The notes beneath the pieces are model-generated. The model had not been told where the DNA came from. It saw only the letters and a program-made list of their open reading frames with translations, and searched no databases. From Paraburkholderia megapolitana (lineage in GTDB: Bacteria > Pseudomonadota > Gammaproteobacteria > Burkholderiales > Burkholderiaceae), in assembly GCF_007556815.1 (NCBI RefSeq), contig NZ_CP041745.1, positions 310,001 through 374,000 of the forward strand: DNA of 64,000 bases, given 5' to 3'. The translations under genes were made by a program, and so were the position numbers. Below, piece by piece: positions 26,741 through 36,863 of the stretch (positions are counted from its first letter, which is position 1; the number at the start of each line of letters is the position of its first letter).

Positions 26741-26951
26741 AGGCTGGCGGATTGATTGCGTTAGCGATTGCGTGGGCGGATAGGCCTCATTCTACTTTCT
26801 TGCCGACGGCGCCGTGCGCCGGAGCGACTACGCCCGCAGTCTCGCGGGCGATTGCGAATCTTTAGCCCATAAACAAAGCACGAAAAATTGGTTCAGAAGC
26901 GCGGATCCGGCGTCCACAATGATTTATCGGGTTCCGTCAGCGAGGAAAATC

Positions 26952-27554
26952 ATGTTCTCATGCAGCAAATCGACATGGCCACCCCGCGTCGTAACCGTAC
27001 CGGGTCTACATGGCAGCGAGGGCGCGCATTGGCAGACGTGGCTCGAGCGGCAGTTTGCGCGTTCGTTGCGCGTCGAGCAGGCGGACTGGGATGCCCCCGA
27101 TCTCGCGAAGTGGGCCCAGTCGTTGCGCGAGCTGCTCGCCCGCGAGCGCGGCCCGTTCGTGCTGGCCGCGCATAGCTTTGGGTGCCTGGTTGCCGCGCAT
27201 GTGCTGCAGCAGACAACGCACGCAGCCGATGTCGCCGGCGTGCTGTTCGTCGCGCCCGCAAGCCCCGCGAAATTCACCTTCGCGGGTAACTTCGACGCAC
27301 GACGTATCGGCGTGCCGTCGATCATGATCGGCAGCGACACCGACCCATGGATGCCGCTCGCCGACGCCCGCGAACTGGCACAGCGTTTCGGCAGCGCGTT
27401 CGTCAATCTCGGCGACGCGGGCCATATCAACACTGCGGCGGGCTACGGTCCGTGGCCGCGCGCCAAATACTTCATCGATACGCTCGTGCATTGCGCTGCG
27501 CCATTGCGCTTTCGCGAAGAATCGATCGAACCTGCTACGCACGCCTTCGTTTGA
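26952..27554 (+). CDS. RBBP9/YdeN-family alpha/beta hydrolase
   Basis: A 200-residue serine hydrolase. VPGLHGSEGAHWQTWLE is the family's first loop, AHSFGCLVAAH carries the nucleophile Ser, and DAGHINTAAGYGPW supplies the His. ATG 26952 has GAGGA upstream; the longer frame from 26814 has no family sequence. Substrate unknown. Confidence 0.88.
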   Translation: MFSCSKSTWPPRVVTVPGLHGSEGAHWQTWLERQFARSLRVEQADWDAPDLAKWAQSLRELLARERGPFVLAAHSFGCLVAAHVLQQTTHAADVAGVLFVAPASPAKFTFAGNFDARRIGVPSIMIGSDTDPWMPLADARELAQRFGSAFVNLGDAGHINTAAGYGPWPRAKYFIDTLVHCAAPLRFREESIEPATHAFV

Positions 27555-27696
27555 TGACATTGCCGCGCGGATAGTCGATCGTCGTTCTAATCGTTCGATC
27601 GTGCCGCGCCGGTCGCATGTAGTCCGATCCGCTAGAATCCGGCTTTGAACCGCAGCAGCGGCATCACGCATTCATCACGGACGGGGCGCAGACACA

Positions 27697-28740
27697 ATGA
27701 CAGGCAATTCGGGGAATCGAGGAAATCGAATAAATCTGCGCTGGCTCACAGCCGGCGTTACGGCGTTTATGCTCGCGCTCGGTAGCGTATCGAATGCGCA
27801 TGCCGATACGTCGCTGCTGAACGTCTCCTACGACGTCACACGCGAACTGTACAAGGACATCAACGCGTCTTTCATTGCCGCATACAAGCAGAAGAGCGGC
27901 GAGACCGTATCGGTCCGCCAGTCGCATGGTGCGTCGAGCGCGCAGGCGCTGTCGGTACTGCAGGGCCTGCAGGCAGACGTGGTCACGATGAACCAGCCCA
28001 ACGACATCGACCTGCTCGCCGAGCGCGGCCAGCTCGTACCCGCCAACTGGCGCGCGCGATTGCCCGATAACAGCGCGCCGTACACCACCACGATGGTGTT
28101 CCTCGTGCACAAGGGTAATCCGAAACACATCAAGGACTGGGACGACCTGGCGAAGCCCGGTGTGCAGGTTGTGATCGCCAATCCGAAGACGTCGGGCAAC
28201 GGCCGCTACGCGTACCTGGCCGCCTGGGGCTACAGCAAGCAGCACGGTGCCACCGATGCGCAGGCGCAAGACTTCGAAAAGGCGATCTTCCGCAACGTGC
28301 CCGTGCTCGATACCGGCGGCCGCGGCGCGACCACGACGTTCACGCAGCGCGGTATCGGCGACGTGCTGGTGACGTTCGAGAACGAAGTCGCGTTGATCGA
28401 AACGGGCGTGGGCGCGGGTAGCTTCGAGGCGGTGTACCCGTCGGTGAGCTTGCTGGCCGAACCGCCTGTGACGATCGTCGACAAGGTCGTCGACAAGCGC
28501 GGCACGCGCAAGGAAGCGCAGGCGTATCTCGACTATCTGTACACGCCGGCCGCGCAGGAGATCATCGCGCAACATCATCTGCGGCCGCGCGATGCGAGCG
28601 TGCTCGCGAAACACGCGAGCGAATTCAAACCGCTGAAAACCTTCACTGTCGAGCAGATGTTCGGCAACTGGCAGAAGGCGCAACAGACGCACTTCTCCGA
28701 CGGCGGGACCTTCGATCAGATCGTCGTCGACCGGAAGTAA
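27697..28740 (+). CDS. sbp: Sulfate ABC transporter periplasmic binding protein
   Basis: A 347-residue exported protein: signal peptide ends near ALGSVSNAHA (about 37), then SLLNVSYDVTRELYKDIN, SHGASSAQALSVLQGLQADVVTMNQPNDID and NPKTSGNGRYAYLAAWGY, all sulfate-binding-protein features. No permease or ATPase genes follow; a strong terminator comes instead, so this is a stand-alone component working with a cys transporter elsewhere. A TAGAAT lies at 27633 upstream. Confidence 0.92.
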   Translation: MTGNSGNRGNRINLRWLTAGVTAFMLALGSVSNAHADTSLLNVSYDVTRELYKDINASFIAAYKQKSGETVSVRQSHGASSAQALSVLQGLQADVVTMNQPNDIDLLAERGQLVPANWRARLPDNSAPYTTTMVFLVHKGNPKHIKDWDDLAKPGVQVVIANPKTSGNGRYAYLAAWGYSKQHGATDAQAQDFEKAIFRNVPVLDTGGRGATTTFTQRGIGDVLVTFENEVALIETGVGAGSFEAVYPSVSLLAEPPVTIVDKVVDKRGTRKEAQAYLDYLYTPAAQEIIAQHHLRPRDASVLAKHASEFKPLKTFTVEQMFGNWQKAQQTHFSDGGTFDQIVVDRK

Positions 28741-28764
28741 GAAGCGCGGGTTTCGTTGTAAAGC

Positions 28765-28798
28765 AAAGGCCGCCCGATAGTGCTATCGGGCGGCCTTT
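28765..28798. terminator. Bidirectional terminator between sbp and bioB
   Basis: AAAGGCCGCCCGATAG and its complement form a perfect 16-bp stem around a 2-base centre. It ends in TTTGTATTT on the plus side and TTTGCTTT on the minus side, serving both convergent transcripts. Confidence 0.9.
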
Positions 28799-28845
28799 GT
28801 ATTTCCGGCGTCAGTCGATCAGTCGGTCAGTGAACTTGCGCAGCC

Positions 28846-29925
28846 TTAGTTCGCAGCCGATTGCGCATGACCGTCGCAGGCATGTTCGCAACCGTGCGAA
28901 TCGAGCGGCATTTGCTGCGCGGCTTCGGCACGCATGCCAAGACGCTCGAGCAGCTTCCGGTCCGCTTCCGCCTGCGGGTTGCTCGTCGTGAGCAACTGGT
29001 CGCCGTAGAAAATCGAATTCGCACCGGCGAAGAAGCACATCGCCTGCAACGCCTCGTCCATCTGCTCACGTCCTGCCGACAGTCGCACCATCGCGCGCGG
29101 CATGGTGATGCGCGCAATCGCAATCGTGCGCACGAACTCGAACGGATCGAGCGCCTCGGTACCGGTGAGCGGCGTGCCTTCCACCTGCACGAGATTGTTG
29201 ATCGGCACCGACTCGGGGTACGGGTCCATGTTTGCAAGCTGCGCGATCAGCCCAGCCCGTTCGCGACGCGATTCACCGAGTCCGACGATGCCGCCGCAGC
29301 ACACGTTGATGCCGGCGTCGCGCACGCGCTCCAGCGTGTCCAGACGGTCCTGATAGGTGCGCGTCGAGATGATCTGCCCGTAGAACTCCGGCGACGTATC
29401 GAGGTTGTGGTTGTAGTAGTCGAGCCCGGCTTCGCGCAAACCTTCTGCCTGGTGCGTTTCGAGCATGCCGAGCGTCACGCAGGTTTCGAGGCCCATTGCC
29501 TTCACACCGCGGATCATGTCCTTGATCGGCTCGAGGTGGCGGTCTTTCGGATTGCGCCATGCGGCGCCCATGCAGAAGCGCGTGGCACCGTTCTCTTTCG
29601 CAACGCGTGCGGCTGCGAGCACGTCGTCGACGGGCATCAGCTTGTCCGCTTTCAAGCCCGTGTCGTGGTGAACCGATTGCGGACAGTACGCGCAGTCTTC
29701 TTCGCAACCGCCGGTCTTGATCGACAGCAGTGTCGAGAGTTGCACGGTGTTGGCATCGAAGTGCTCGCGATGGGTTTGCTGCGCGCGAAACAGCAAGTCG
29801 TTGAGCGGCAGTTCGTACAACGCGACGATGTCGGCGATGCGCCAGCGCGCGACCGTGGCTTCTGAAGCTGTCGCTGCGACGGCAGGTGCGGGGGTAGTTG
29901 TCGAACCGGTATGCAGTGAAGTCAT
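28846..29925 (-). CDS. bioB: Biotin synthase
   Basis: A 359-residue radical-SAM enzyme that inserts sulfur into dethiobiotin. The [11 protein letters not shown] cluster motif is intact, as are [13 protein letters not shown] and [11 protein letters not shown]. The C-terminal tail is longer and His/Cys-containing ([10 protein letters not shown]). ATG 29925 has GAGG nine bases upstream; starts at 29940 or 29991 lack a site. Last gene of bioA-F-D-B. Confidence 0.96.
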   Translation of the reverse strand: MTSLHTGSTTTPAPAVAATASEATVARWRIADIVALYELPLNDLLFRAQQTHREHFDANTVQLSTLLSIKTGGCEEDCAYCPQSVHHDTGLKADKLMPVDDVLAAARVAKENGATRFCMGAAWRNPKDRHLEPIKDMIRGVKAMGLETCVTLGMLETHQAEGLREAGLDYYNHNLDTSPEFYGQIISTRTYQDRLDTLERVRDAGINVCCGGIVGLGESRRERAGLIAQLANMDPYPESVPINNLVQVEGTPLTGTEALDPFEFVRTIAIARITMPRAMVRLSAGREQMDEALQAMCFFAGANSIFYGDQLLTTSNPQAEADRKLLERLGMRAEAAQQMPLDSHGCEHACDGHAQSAAN

Positions 29926-29936
29926 GTCGTCGATCC

Positions 29937-30698
29937 TCATGAATGAATGACGGGGAGTCGGGTCGGGTGCTGTGCGATGCGTAACGTGCATAACGTGCGC
30001 AGCGTGTGCAGGAGTGCGGCGATGTCGAGATGTTCCGCTGCGACATCGGCGGACGTGGGGTTTAGATGCGGTACGGTGCCGAGCAGCGGTGCGTCGTATC
30101 GATGTTCGAGCCGCTCGCGAATCGCGGCGATGTTCTCGTCGGCGAAGCGCATGTTCGGATCGACACGATTCGCGACCCAGCCCGCGATGCGCAGGCCGCG
30201 TGCGGTGATTGCTTCGGCGGTGAGCAATGCATGGCTGATGCAGCCGAGCCGCATGCCGACCACGAGCACCACGGGCAGGTCCAGCAGGCGCGCCAGATCA
30301 GCGGTGTCGTGCGTGTCGGTAAGCGGCACGCAAAAACCACCGACCCCTTCGACGACCACCACATCCGCGGTGCGTGACGCCTGCGCATGACACTCGACGA
30401 TGCGTGCGACGTCGAGCGTCACGTTTTCGAGTGCGGCGGCGACGTGCGGTGCGGCAGGTTCTTTCAACAGATACGGCGTGCGGATCGCGGGCGGCAGCAG
30501 CACGTTCGCGGCGGCGTCGAGTTGATCGGCGTCCTCGTTATGCCAGACACCATCCACTTCGAACGCGCCTGCTGCGACCGGCTTCATTGCCGCGGCGCGC
30601 AGTCCCGCGCGCACGAAACCGCGCAGCAACGCAGTGGAAACCAGCGTCTTGCCGATCTCGGTGTCGGTGCCGGTGACGAACAGCGACAGCGCGCTCAT
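29937..30698 (-). CDS. bioD: Dethiobiotin synthase
   Basis: A 253-residue ATP-dependent enzyme that closes the ureido ring of 7,8-diaminopelargonate. Walker [10 protein letters not shown] at 10-18, KPVAAG and [11 protein letters not shown] are typical. The start overlaps the bioF stop by 4 bases. The C-terminus, rich in Leu/Arg, runs past the usual domain end. Confidence 0.95.
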   Translation of the reverse strand: MSALSLFVTGTDTEIGKTLVSTALLRGFVRAGLRAAAMKPVAAGAFEVDGVWHNEDADQLDAAANVLLPPAIRTPYLLKEPAAPHVAAALENVTLDVARIVECHAQASRTADVVVVEGVGGFCVPLTDTHDTADLARLLDLPVVLVVGMRLGCISHALLTAEAITARGLRIAGWVANRVDPNMRFADENIAAIRERLEHRYDAPLLGTVPHLNPTSADVAAEHLDIAALLHTLRTLCTLRIAQHPTRLPVIHS

Positions 30699-31891
30699 GC
30701 AGCCTCCGCGACCATGGTGGTGCCGAGTCGTGTGAGTGCTGCGTCGAGACGGTCGAGATCCTCATTTGAATGCGCAGCCGACAGCGAAATACGCAGGCGC
30801 GACGTGCCGACCGGCACAGTCGGTGGACGGATCGCGGGCACCCACAGTCCCGCGTGATCGAGTGCGTCGGCCGCAGCAAGCGCAGCTTCATTGCTGCCGA
30901 TAATCAACGGCTGCACAGCGGTATGCGAATCGACCGGCAGCCACGGTGTCGTTTTGAGCATGGCGCGGGTACGCTCGATCAACTGCTGCAGATGCGCACG
31001 GCGCGCATCCCCTTCAGCGCCCGCGATGATACGCACGCTCGCCGACATCGCATGTGCAACAGCGGGCGTCGATGCAGTCGTGAAGATATACGGCCGCGCG
31101 CGTTGCACGAGCCATTCGACCACCGTTGCATGCGCAGTGACGAACGCACCCGACACACCAGCCGCCTTGCCGAGCGTACCGATCGAAATCAGATGCGGCG
31201 AACGCAATGCCGCTTGAGCAATCGCGCCGCGTCCCTGTGGGCCGAGTACGCCGAAGCCATGCGCATCGTCGACGACGAGCCACGCGCCGTGCCGCTCGGC
31301 CAGTTCGAGCAGCCGTGCCAACGGTGCAACGTCGCCGTCCATGCTGAACACGCTATCGGTCACGATCAGTTTCGTTTCGGCCGTGGATGCATCGAGCAAC
31401 GCGCTCAGCGTATCGGTGTCGGCGTGCGGATAAATCTGCACTTCAGCGCGCGACAGCCGCGCACCATCGATCAGCGACGCATGATTCAGCGCGTCGGAAA
31501 AGAGCGTGGTGCCGCGACCCGCGAGCGCGGTCAGCGTGGCCAGATTCGCCATATAGCCGGTGCTGAAGTACAGCGCACGCGGCGCATCGACGAAGCCACC
31601 GGCAAATGCAGCGAGATCGTCTTCGAGTTGCGCATGCGCACGCGAGTGACCGCCGAGCAGGTGCGAACCACCGCTGCCCGCGCCATAGCGTTGCGCGCCT
31701 TCCGCAAGCGCCGCAACGAGCTGCGGATGCGCCGCGAGGCCAAGGTAATCGTTGCTCGCAAAGCCAACGATTTCACGGCCATCGACAGTCATGTGCGCCG
31801 CACACGGCGTATCCGCAATCCGCCGACGGCGGCGCAGGCCGCGCGCATCGATGTCCTTCAGGCCCTGTTCGAGGGTAGTGAGCAGATGCAT
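30695..31891 (-). CDS. bioF: 8-amino-7-oxononanoate synthase
   Basis: A 398-residue PLP enzyme joining pimeloyl-ACP/CoA and alanine. It has [26 protein letters not shown] and the PLP lysine in [15 protein letters not shown]. The start ATG overlaps the bioA TGA by one base (TGATG). A much longer in-frame extension to 32251 lies inside bioA and is not real. Confidence 0.95.
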   Translation of the reverse strand: MHLLTTLEQGLKDIDARGLRRRRRIADTPCAAHMTVDGREIVGFASNDYLGLAAHPQLVAALAEGAQRYGAGSGGSHLLGGHSRAHAQLEDDLAAFAGGFVDAPRALYFSTGYMANLATLTALAGRGTTLFSDALNHASLIDGARLSRAEVQIYPHADTDTLSALLDASTAETKLIVTDSVFSMDGDVAPLARLLELAERHGAWLVVDDAHGFGVLGPQGRGAIAQAALRSPHLISIGTLGKAAGVSGAFVTAHATVVEWLVQRARPYIFTTASTPAVAHAMSASVRIIAGAEGDARRAHLQQLIERTRAMLKTTPWLPVDSHTAVQPLIIGSNEAALAAADALDHAGLWVPAIRPPTVPVGTSRLRISLSAAHSNEDLDRLDAALTRLGTTMVAEAA

Positions 31892-33240
31892 CAGCGGGTC
31901 TCCTTCAGTGTTGCATCGAACGTTTCGTGCGTGCGCTCGGCGAGCAGGCCGAGTTCGATGTCGTCGAGAATGTACGGCGGCATCAGGTACACGGTCGTGC
32001 CGATCGGACGTAGCAGCAGTTCGCGTTGCAGCGCGTTTTCGAAGAAGCGGCGCGAGAATGTTTTCGCGGCGTTCGGGTCGTCGAGTGCGGCATCGAATGC
32101 GAAGATCGTTCCGCATTGACGCAGGTTGCGCACTTGCGGATGTTCGGCGAGCGGTGCGAGTGCTGCGCGCAGCGTTGCCGACTTGCGTGCGTTGGTTGCG
32201 AGCACATCGTCGCTGGCGAACAGATCGAGTGTCGCGAGTGCCGCGCGGCAAGCGAGCGGATTGCCCGTGTACGAATGCGAGTGCAGAAAGCCGCGCGCGG
32301 TGTCGTCGTCGTAGAACGCCGCATAGATCTCGTCACGCGACAGCACGATCGACAACGGCAGATAGCCACCGCTGATACCTTTCGACAGACACAGAAAATC
32401 CGGCCACACCTGCGCCTGTTCGCACGCGAAGAATGTGCCGGTGCGCCCGCATCCCACTGCGATTTCATCGGCGATCAGATGTACGCCGTATTGATCGCAT
32501 AACGCGCGCAAACCGGCGATATACGACGCATCGTGCATGGCCATCCCAGCCGCACATTGCACGAGCGGCTCGACGATCAGCGCGGCGATCTTCGTACTGC
32601 GCGCTTCGAACAGCGCGCGCACGCCCTCAAGCGCGCGGCGAGCGACATCCTCCGAGTTTTCGCCAGGCTGGGCGTGTCGCGCATCGGGCGAAGCGACCAC
32701 GTGCGCATGTCGGATCAACGGATCGTAGGCGTCCTTGAACAGCGCGACATCGGTGACGCCGAGCGCGCCGATCGTTTCGCCGTGATAGCTGTTCGCGACG
32801 CACACGAATTCGCGTTTCTCATCGAAGCCGCGATTGCGCCAGGTGTGGAAGCTCATCTTCAATGCGATCTCGACGGCTGAGGCGCCGTCGGACGCGAAGA
32901 ACGCGTGGCCGAGCGTGTGGTTAGTCAGCGCGCCGAGCCGCTCGGCAAGTTCGACGGCGGGCTCGTGCGTGCAACCGGCGAGCATCGCGTGTTCGAGCGT
33001 GTCGAGCTGCGTTTTCAGCGCGGCATTGATGCGCGGATTCGCGTGGCCGAACAGATTGACCCACCACGAACTGATCGCATCGAGGTAACGATGTCCGTCG
33101 CGGTCGTACAGCCACGCGCCGGCGCCGCGCGAAACCGCCACGAGCGGCAGGCGCTCGTGGTGTTTCATCTGCGTGCAGGGGTGCCAGACAGCGCGCAGGC
33201 TGCGGGCGACCCAGTCTTCGGTTGATGCGGATGGGTTCAC
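31891..33240 (-). CDS. bioA: Adenosylmethionine-8-amino-7-oxononanoate transaminase
   Basis: A 449-residue class-III aminotransferase: [36 protein letters not shown] and the PLP lysine in [14 protein letters not shown] are diagnostic. It uses SAM as amino donor to make 7,8-diaminopelargonate. Start is GTG 33240 with GGAG upstream. First gene of the biotin operon; its promoter must lie in the gap beyond 33241. Confidence 0.95.
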   Translation of the reverse strand: MNPSASTEDWVARSLRAVWHPCTQMKHHERLPLVAVSRGAGAWLYDRDGHRYLDAISSWWVNLFGHANPRINAALKTQLDTLEHAMLAGCTHEPAVELAERLGALTNHTLGHAFFASDGASAVEIALKMSFHTWRNRGFDEKREFVCVANSYHGETIGALGVTDVALFKDAYDPLIRHAHVVASPDARHAQPGENSEDVARRALEGVRALFEARSTKIAALIVEPLVQCAAGMAMHDASYIAGLRALCDQYGVHLIADEIAVGCGRTGTFFACEQAQVWPDFLCLSKGISGGYLPLSIVLSRDEIYAAFYDDDTARGFLHSHSYTGNPLACRAALATLDLFASDDVLATNARKSATLRAALAPLAEHPQVRNLRQCGTIFAFDAALDDPNAAKTFSRRFFENALQRELLLRPIGTTVYLMPPYILDDIELGLLAERTHETFDATLKETR

Positions 33241-33776
33241 ACGGACTCCGGGACATTGAAGCAGGCGAACGGGGATTGCGCAGCGCTCAGGTGAAGCGCG
33301 GTGCGATTCAGGTGCGCAATCTGAGGCTCGATACAGGTTGCCGGGTGGTGCCGTTCGCCATTCCAGGCGGAGATTAGCGTGTTAACGGGCCCGATGCACT
33401 ACCCCGGAAAAAGGCCGCTGAGCCATGCTGGACGGGCGTTAGCGGGCGTTTTCGACAGCACGGAGCCGATCGCGCCAGAAGGGCAGAAAAGAGCGCAGAT
33501 GACGACGGCAAAGTAGTGGGGGGTGACTAAAAAAATCGGGTGATGGATGGGGGGAATAGAGGGTTTTGGGTCAGAACGGGGGCGCAGCAGGTGAATTCGA
33601 GAGGCATGGAGCGGGCGCGATGCGATTTCTTTCGCATAGCGCCGTGGGGGATGCGGTGGGGAGGATGAGGTGAGAACCGGTAAGCGGGAGCGGCTGTGCG
33701 GAATTCAACCACCCGATGCGGCAACGATCACGCGTAACTATGCGCGACCACGCGCCGAAGATTGCTACGACGAAAA
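33241..33776. other. 536-bp intergenic region upstream of bioA
   Basis: No gene is supported. The region is G-rich on the plus strand, with runs such as GTGGGGGGTGACTAAAAAAATC near 33520. No BioR-type TTATnnATAA box or clear promoter was found. It separates bioA from the end of the secreted hydrolase gene. Confidence 0.55.
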
Positions 33777-35135
33777 CTAACGGCTCGCGAGCGCGGGCTT
33801 ATGCACGGCGGGGTCGACCGCACCTGGATCGGATGCCGTGGCCGACGTGTCCTTCCACACGACAACGTCATTCACCGCATACAGCCGGCACGGATCGTTG
33901 CTGTGCTTCTGGCAGTTCGAGATGGCCACTGCCTTCGGATCGTCGCCGCCTTCGGCCCACGACCACGCCCCCGAGTTGGAGACTGCGAACGCGCGACTCG
34001 GATATTGATGCAGGAAGTTGCGATAACCCGCACGGCCGCCTTCGTCGACGAACGGCACGGCATCGATTGCCTCGACCGATGCGAAGCCGGTTGGCTTCGG
34101 CTCGGGCGCCTCTTCCACTCGATACTGCACGCTGGTCGGCATACCGACGCGCGCAAGGAAGCTCTCGACGGCGGGCCACCATACGCGCACGCCGTCACGA
34201 TCGCCGACCAGGCGGTGCGCATCGTCCTTGTACGTGCCGAAGTCGATCATCGTCGAGCCGACACCGTGCCGCACATCGGGGCCGAGCGCCGTCGTGTACG
34301 TGGTGTACATCTTCGTGATCAACGCGGCGGGCCAGATCGAATCGTTGTCGCCATAGAGCCACAGCGACGGCACATGCGTCTTCTCGCCGTAAGCGCCGAA
34401 CGCCTGCGTCAGGTTGCCCTGCCAGTCGTTGCAGGCATCCTGGCGCAGACCGCCCGAGAAATTGATCAGTGCGCGCACGCCGGATGCAGCCTGCGCACCG
34501 TAGGCGATCGTCGCGAGGCCGCCATGCGAGGTGCCGGCCACGACGATGTGCTGTGCGTCGACATACGGTTGCTTCGACATGTAGTCGATGGTCGCGGCAA
34601 CGTCGGCGGCCTGGCCGATACCGTTGCGTTCGACATCGCAGCCGTCCTGCTCGTAGACGCCGCCCGATTCTGCAAAGCCGCGCCGGTTCGGTGCAACGAC
34701 GACGTAACCACGGCGCACGAACTCGCGCGCGAACGGCAGCGGATCGCTGCGCGCCTGGTTACGCGGGTCGCCGGGCATCTTGCCGTGATTGAAGACGATC
34801 ATCGGGAACGGACCCGCACCGTCCGGCTTGTAGACGGTCGTTTCGAGCGTGATGTCGCCGGAGGAATCGGTCGGGATGCGCAGGATCTGCTGGTTGAGGC
34901 GCGCGCTGGGCAGCCATGCGTCGTCTTCGAGCGAGAGACGCTGGACCTGCGCACTGGAGAGCGGGCCGACCGGTTGTTGAGCGGACGCTGAATTAACCGG
35001 CTTATCCGGTTTGACTGGCGCATTCGTCGATGAAGCGAAGAGCGGATCGGCGTGTGCGGACGACGCAGTGAGCGCAACGAGCGCCGCACATGCACAGACC
35101 GCCTTACATCCCGCCTGAACCCTTCTGAACGCCAT
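33777..35135 (-). CDS. Secreted dienelactone-hydrolase-type alpha/beta hydrolase
   Basis: A 452-residue protein with signal peptide (cleavage after about SSAHA, residue 29). The hydrolase core shows PMIVFNHGKMPG, the oxyanion region, VVVAPNRRGFAESGG and the nucleophile elbow GTSHGG; KDDAHRLV probably supplies the catalytic His. A C-terminal 100-residue extension containing two Cys (SNCQKHSNDPCRLY) resembles a small disulfide-bonded module. Periplasmic or secreted esterase/peptidase; substrate unknown. Confidence 0.82.
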   Translation of the reverse strand: MAFRRVQAGCKAVCACAALVALTASSAHADPLFASSTNAPVKPDKPVNSASAQQPVGPLSSAQVQRLSLEDDAWLPSARLNQQILRIPTDSSGDITLETTVYKPDGAGPFPMIVFNHGKMPGDPRNQARSDPLPFAREFVRRGYVVVAPNRRGFAESGGVYEQDGCDVERNGIGQAADVAATIDYMSKQPYVDAQHIVVAGTSHGGLATIAYGAQAASGVRALINFSGGLRQDACNDWQGNLTQAFGAYGEKTHVPSLWLYGDNDSIWPAALITKMYTTYTTALGPDVRHGVGSTMIDFGTYKDDAHRLVGDRDGVRVWWPAVESFLARVGMPTSVQYRVEEAPEPKPTGFASVEAIDAVPFVDEGGRAGYRNFLHQYPSRAFAVSNSGAWSWAEGGDDPKAVAISNCQKHSNDPCRLYAVNDVVVWKDTSATASDPGAVDPAVHKPALASR

Positions 35136-35703
35136 CTGCTACGCCCACCTTGAAGATCTGCCTTGAAGCCCTTCGCCCGAGGTCATGCAACCGGATCGCC
35201 TTACGGACTCGTTACAGCGCCGTTTGACAACAACAAGCCACTGACATGCATGAGCGCTTGCACGCGCACGCTGCTGGAGATCGCAACGAGTGAACCGTCT
35301 GTCGACCGACGCGACCCCACGCGCCGAAGATGAGCGCTACGCGATACCGGATCTGCACTTCGGTATCGCACGAGGACGGTGTTGAGCCGCTCCTCGCGAC
35401 GTAACGCTGCACAACCTGTGGAGCGATACTGGCACGACAATTTTGGTTTGTGCAATTCGGGACAAGCCCGCAGCGAAAAAATTGCCGAGTGGCACGTCGC
35501 GCTGGAATGACCGCCAGGTGGCGCCCGGAAGGCGCCGTGCAGAGGCGCAGGACCAAGTGTCGCGGCGATGACGGGAAAACCATGTGGCGTGCGGCCAACA
35601 CCTGAACACTACGTGAAGGAGGCGTCGGAAGGGGCTTATGTAACGGGTGGTAACCAGGAGGCGAGCTGCGACACACGCAGCCCGACGATATCGCGTCGCT
35701 GTG
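35136..35703. other. 568-bp intergenic region
   Basis: No gene is supported on either strand. Short open frames here have biased, Arg/Ser-rich translations and no ribosome sites. One GC hairpin (GGCGCC-CGGAA-GGCGCC near 35521-35537) is seen. It contains the promoter of the secreted hydrolase and the end of the YchJ gene run. Confidence 0.5.
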
Positions 35704-36159
35704 TCAGTCTTCGCGGATGTCGCCGTCAACGTAGCGCCAGCCGCTGTCGTCGCGAACGAAGCGGCTCAGTTCGTGCAGCCGGTGCGCGCGACCGCCGATC
35801 TTGTATCGTGCGACGAATTCGACTTCGGCATGGGTTGCATCGAGTGGGGTGAAGCGCTTGATCTGCAGGCCAAGCCAGCGTGTGGCGTTGGATGCGTTAG
35901 ATGCTTCGGAGGCATCGAGGTCGGCGGGACAGGTGTGTGGCGCCCAGGTTGCGCGCAGATATTGAGTCGCGCCGAGCACGTAGGCGCTGTATCGCGAGCG
36001 CATCAAAGTCAGCGCGTCCGGCGCAGTTGCATCGCCATCGATGAAACGGCCGCAGCATTGCGCGAACGGCGGCGCGGCAGTGCCGCTACGCTGGCCGGGT
36101 GTAGCGCCGCCGCAGGGGCACGCGGACGGCCGTGAGGTCGGTGGTGAAAAGCTCACCAT
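35704..36159 (-). CDS. YchJ/UPF0225 family protein
   Basis: A 151-residue protein. The SEC-C-like N-terminal metal motif (CPCGG...CCGRF) is followed by the NTF2-like YchJ domain with LMRSRYSAYVLG and a closing WRYVDGD. ATG 36159 overlaps the end of the SDR gene by 7 bases, so they are coupled. Function unknown; zinc binding is expected from the Cys motif. Confidence 0.88.
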   Translation of the reverse strand: MVSFSPPTSRPSACPCGGATPGQRSGTAAPPFAQCCGRFIDGDATAPDALTLMRSRYSAYVLGATQYLRATWAPHTCPADLDASEASNASNATRWLGLQIKRFTPLDATHAEVEFVARYKIGGRAHRLHELSRFVRDDSGWRYVDGDIRED

Positions 36160-36830
36160 TCGAGCGGCGTGCCGTCGTACTGATAGAAGCGGCCGTTGAA
36201 TGTCGCATGCGCGCCCGCGGCCTGCGCGAGTACGTTGCGCATACCGCTGACGCTGTGTTCCGGATCGATCGCCGCCTGCGAGCCGCCCATGTCGGTGCGC
36301 ACCCAGCCGGGATGCAGTGCGACGCAAACCGCGCGCCGTGTTTGCAGCGAAGCGATCTTCAACGCGTCGTTGAGCGCCGCCTTGCTCGCACGATATAACC
36401 AGCCAGTCGTACCGGTCGCTTCCGTGATGCTGCCCATCTTGCTCGACAGCACCGCGAGCACGCCGTCCGCCTCTTCGACGCGCGGCAGCAGCGCCGGCAG
36501 CAACTGCATCGGCCCGCGCACGTTGGTGATCATCACGTGATCGAAGTCTTCAGACGTGATCGTTTCGACGCCGTCGGTGCGCGGCCCGTACACCCCCGAC
36601 ACGAGAAGCGCGACGTCGAGCCGCTCGGCGGCGAGCTTGTCGCCGAGCGTAGCGATTTCGTCAGGCTCGGTGACGTCGAGCGGAAAGGTCTGCGCGCCGA
36701 GCGCGGCGAGCGCATCGAGCGCGTCGTCGTCGCGCGCGGTGGCGAGCACGCGCCAGCCCGCGTGCAGGTACTGGCGGACGAACTCGCGGCCGATGCCGCG
36801 CGACGCCCCGACGATCAACGCAGTTTTCAT
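36153..36830 (-). CDS. SDR-family oxidoreductase
   Basis: A 225-residue Rossmann enzyme with LIVGASRGIGREFVRQY at the N-terminus, SSKMGSI and the catalytic YRASK. It resembles the C-factor/sniffer-like short SDRs. Ends inside the YchJ start and begins 33 bases after the thiolase stop, so the thiolase-SDR-YchJ run may be one transcript. Substrate unknown. Confidence 0.88.
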   Translation of the reverse strand: MKTALIVGASRGIGREFVRQYLHAGWRVLATARDDDALDALAALGAQTFPLDVTEPDEIATLGDKLAAERLDVALLVSGVYGPRTDGVETITSEDFDHVMITNVRGPMQLLPALLPRVEEADGVLAVLSSKMGSITEATGTTGWLYRASKAALNDALKIASLQTRRAVCVALHPGWVRTDMGGSQAAIDPEHSVSGMRNVLAQAAGAHATFNGRFYQYDGTPLEW

Positions 36831-36863
36831 GCACTCACCTCATACGGTTCGTCGTGGCTGCGC

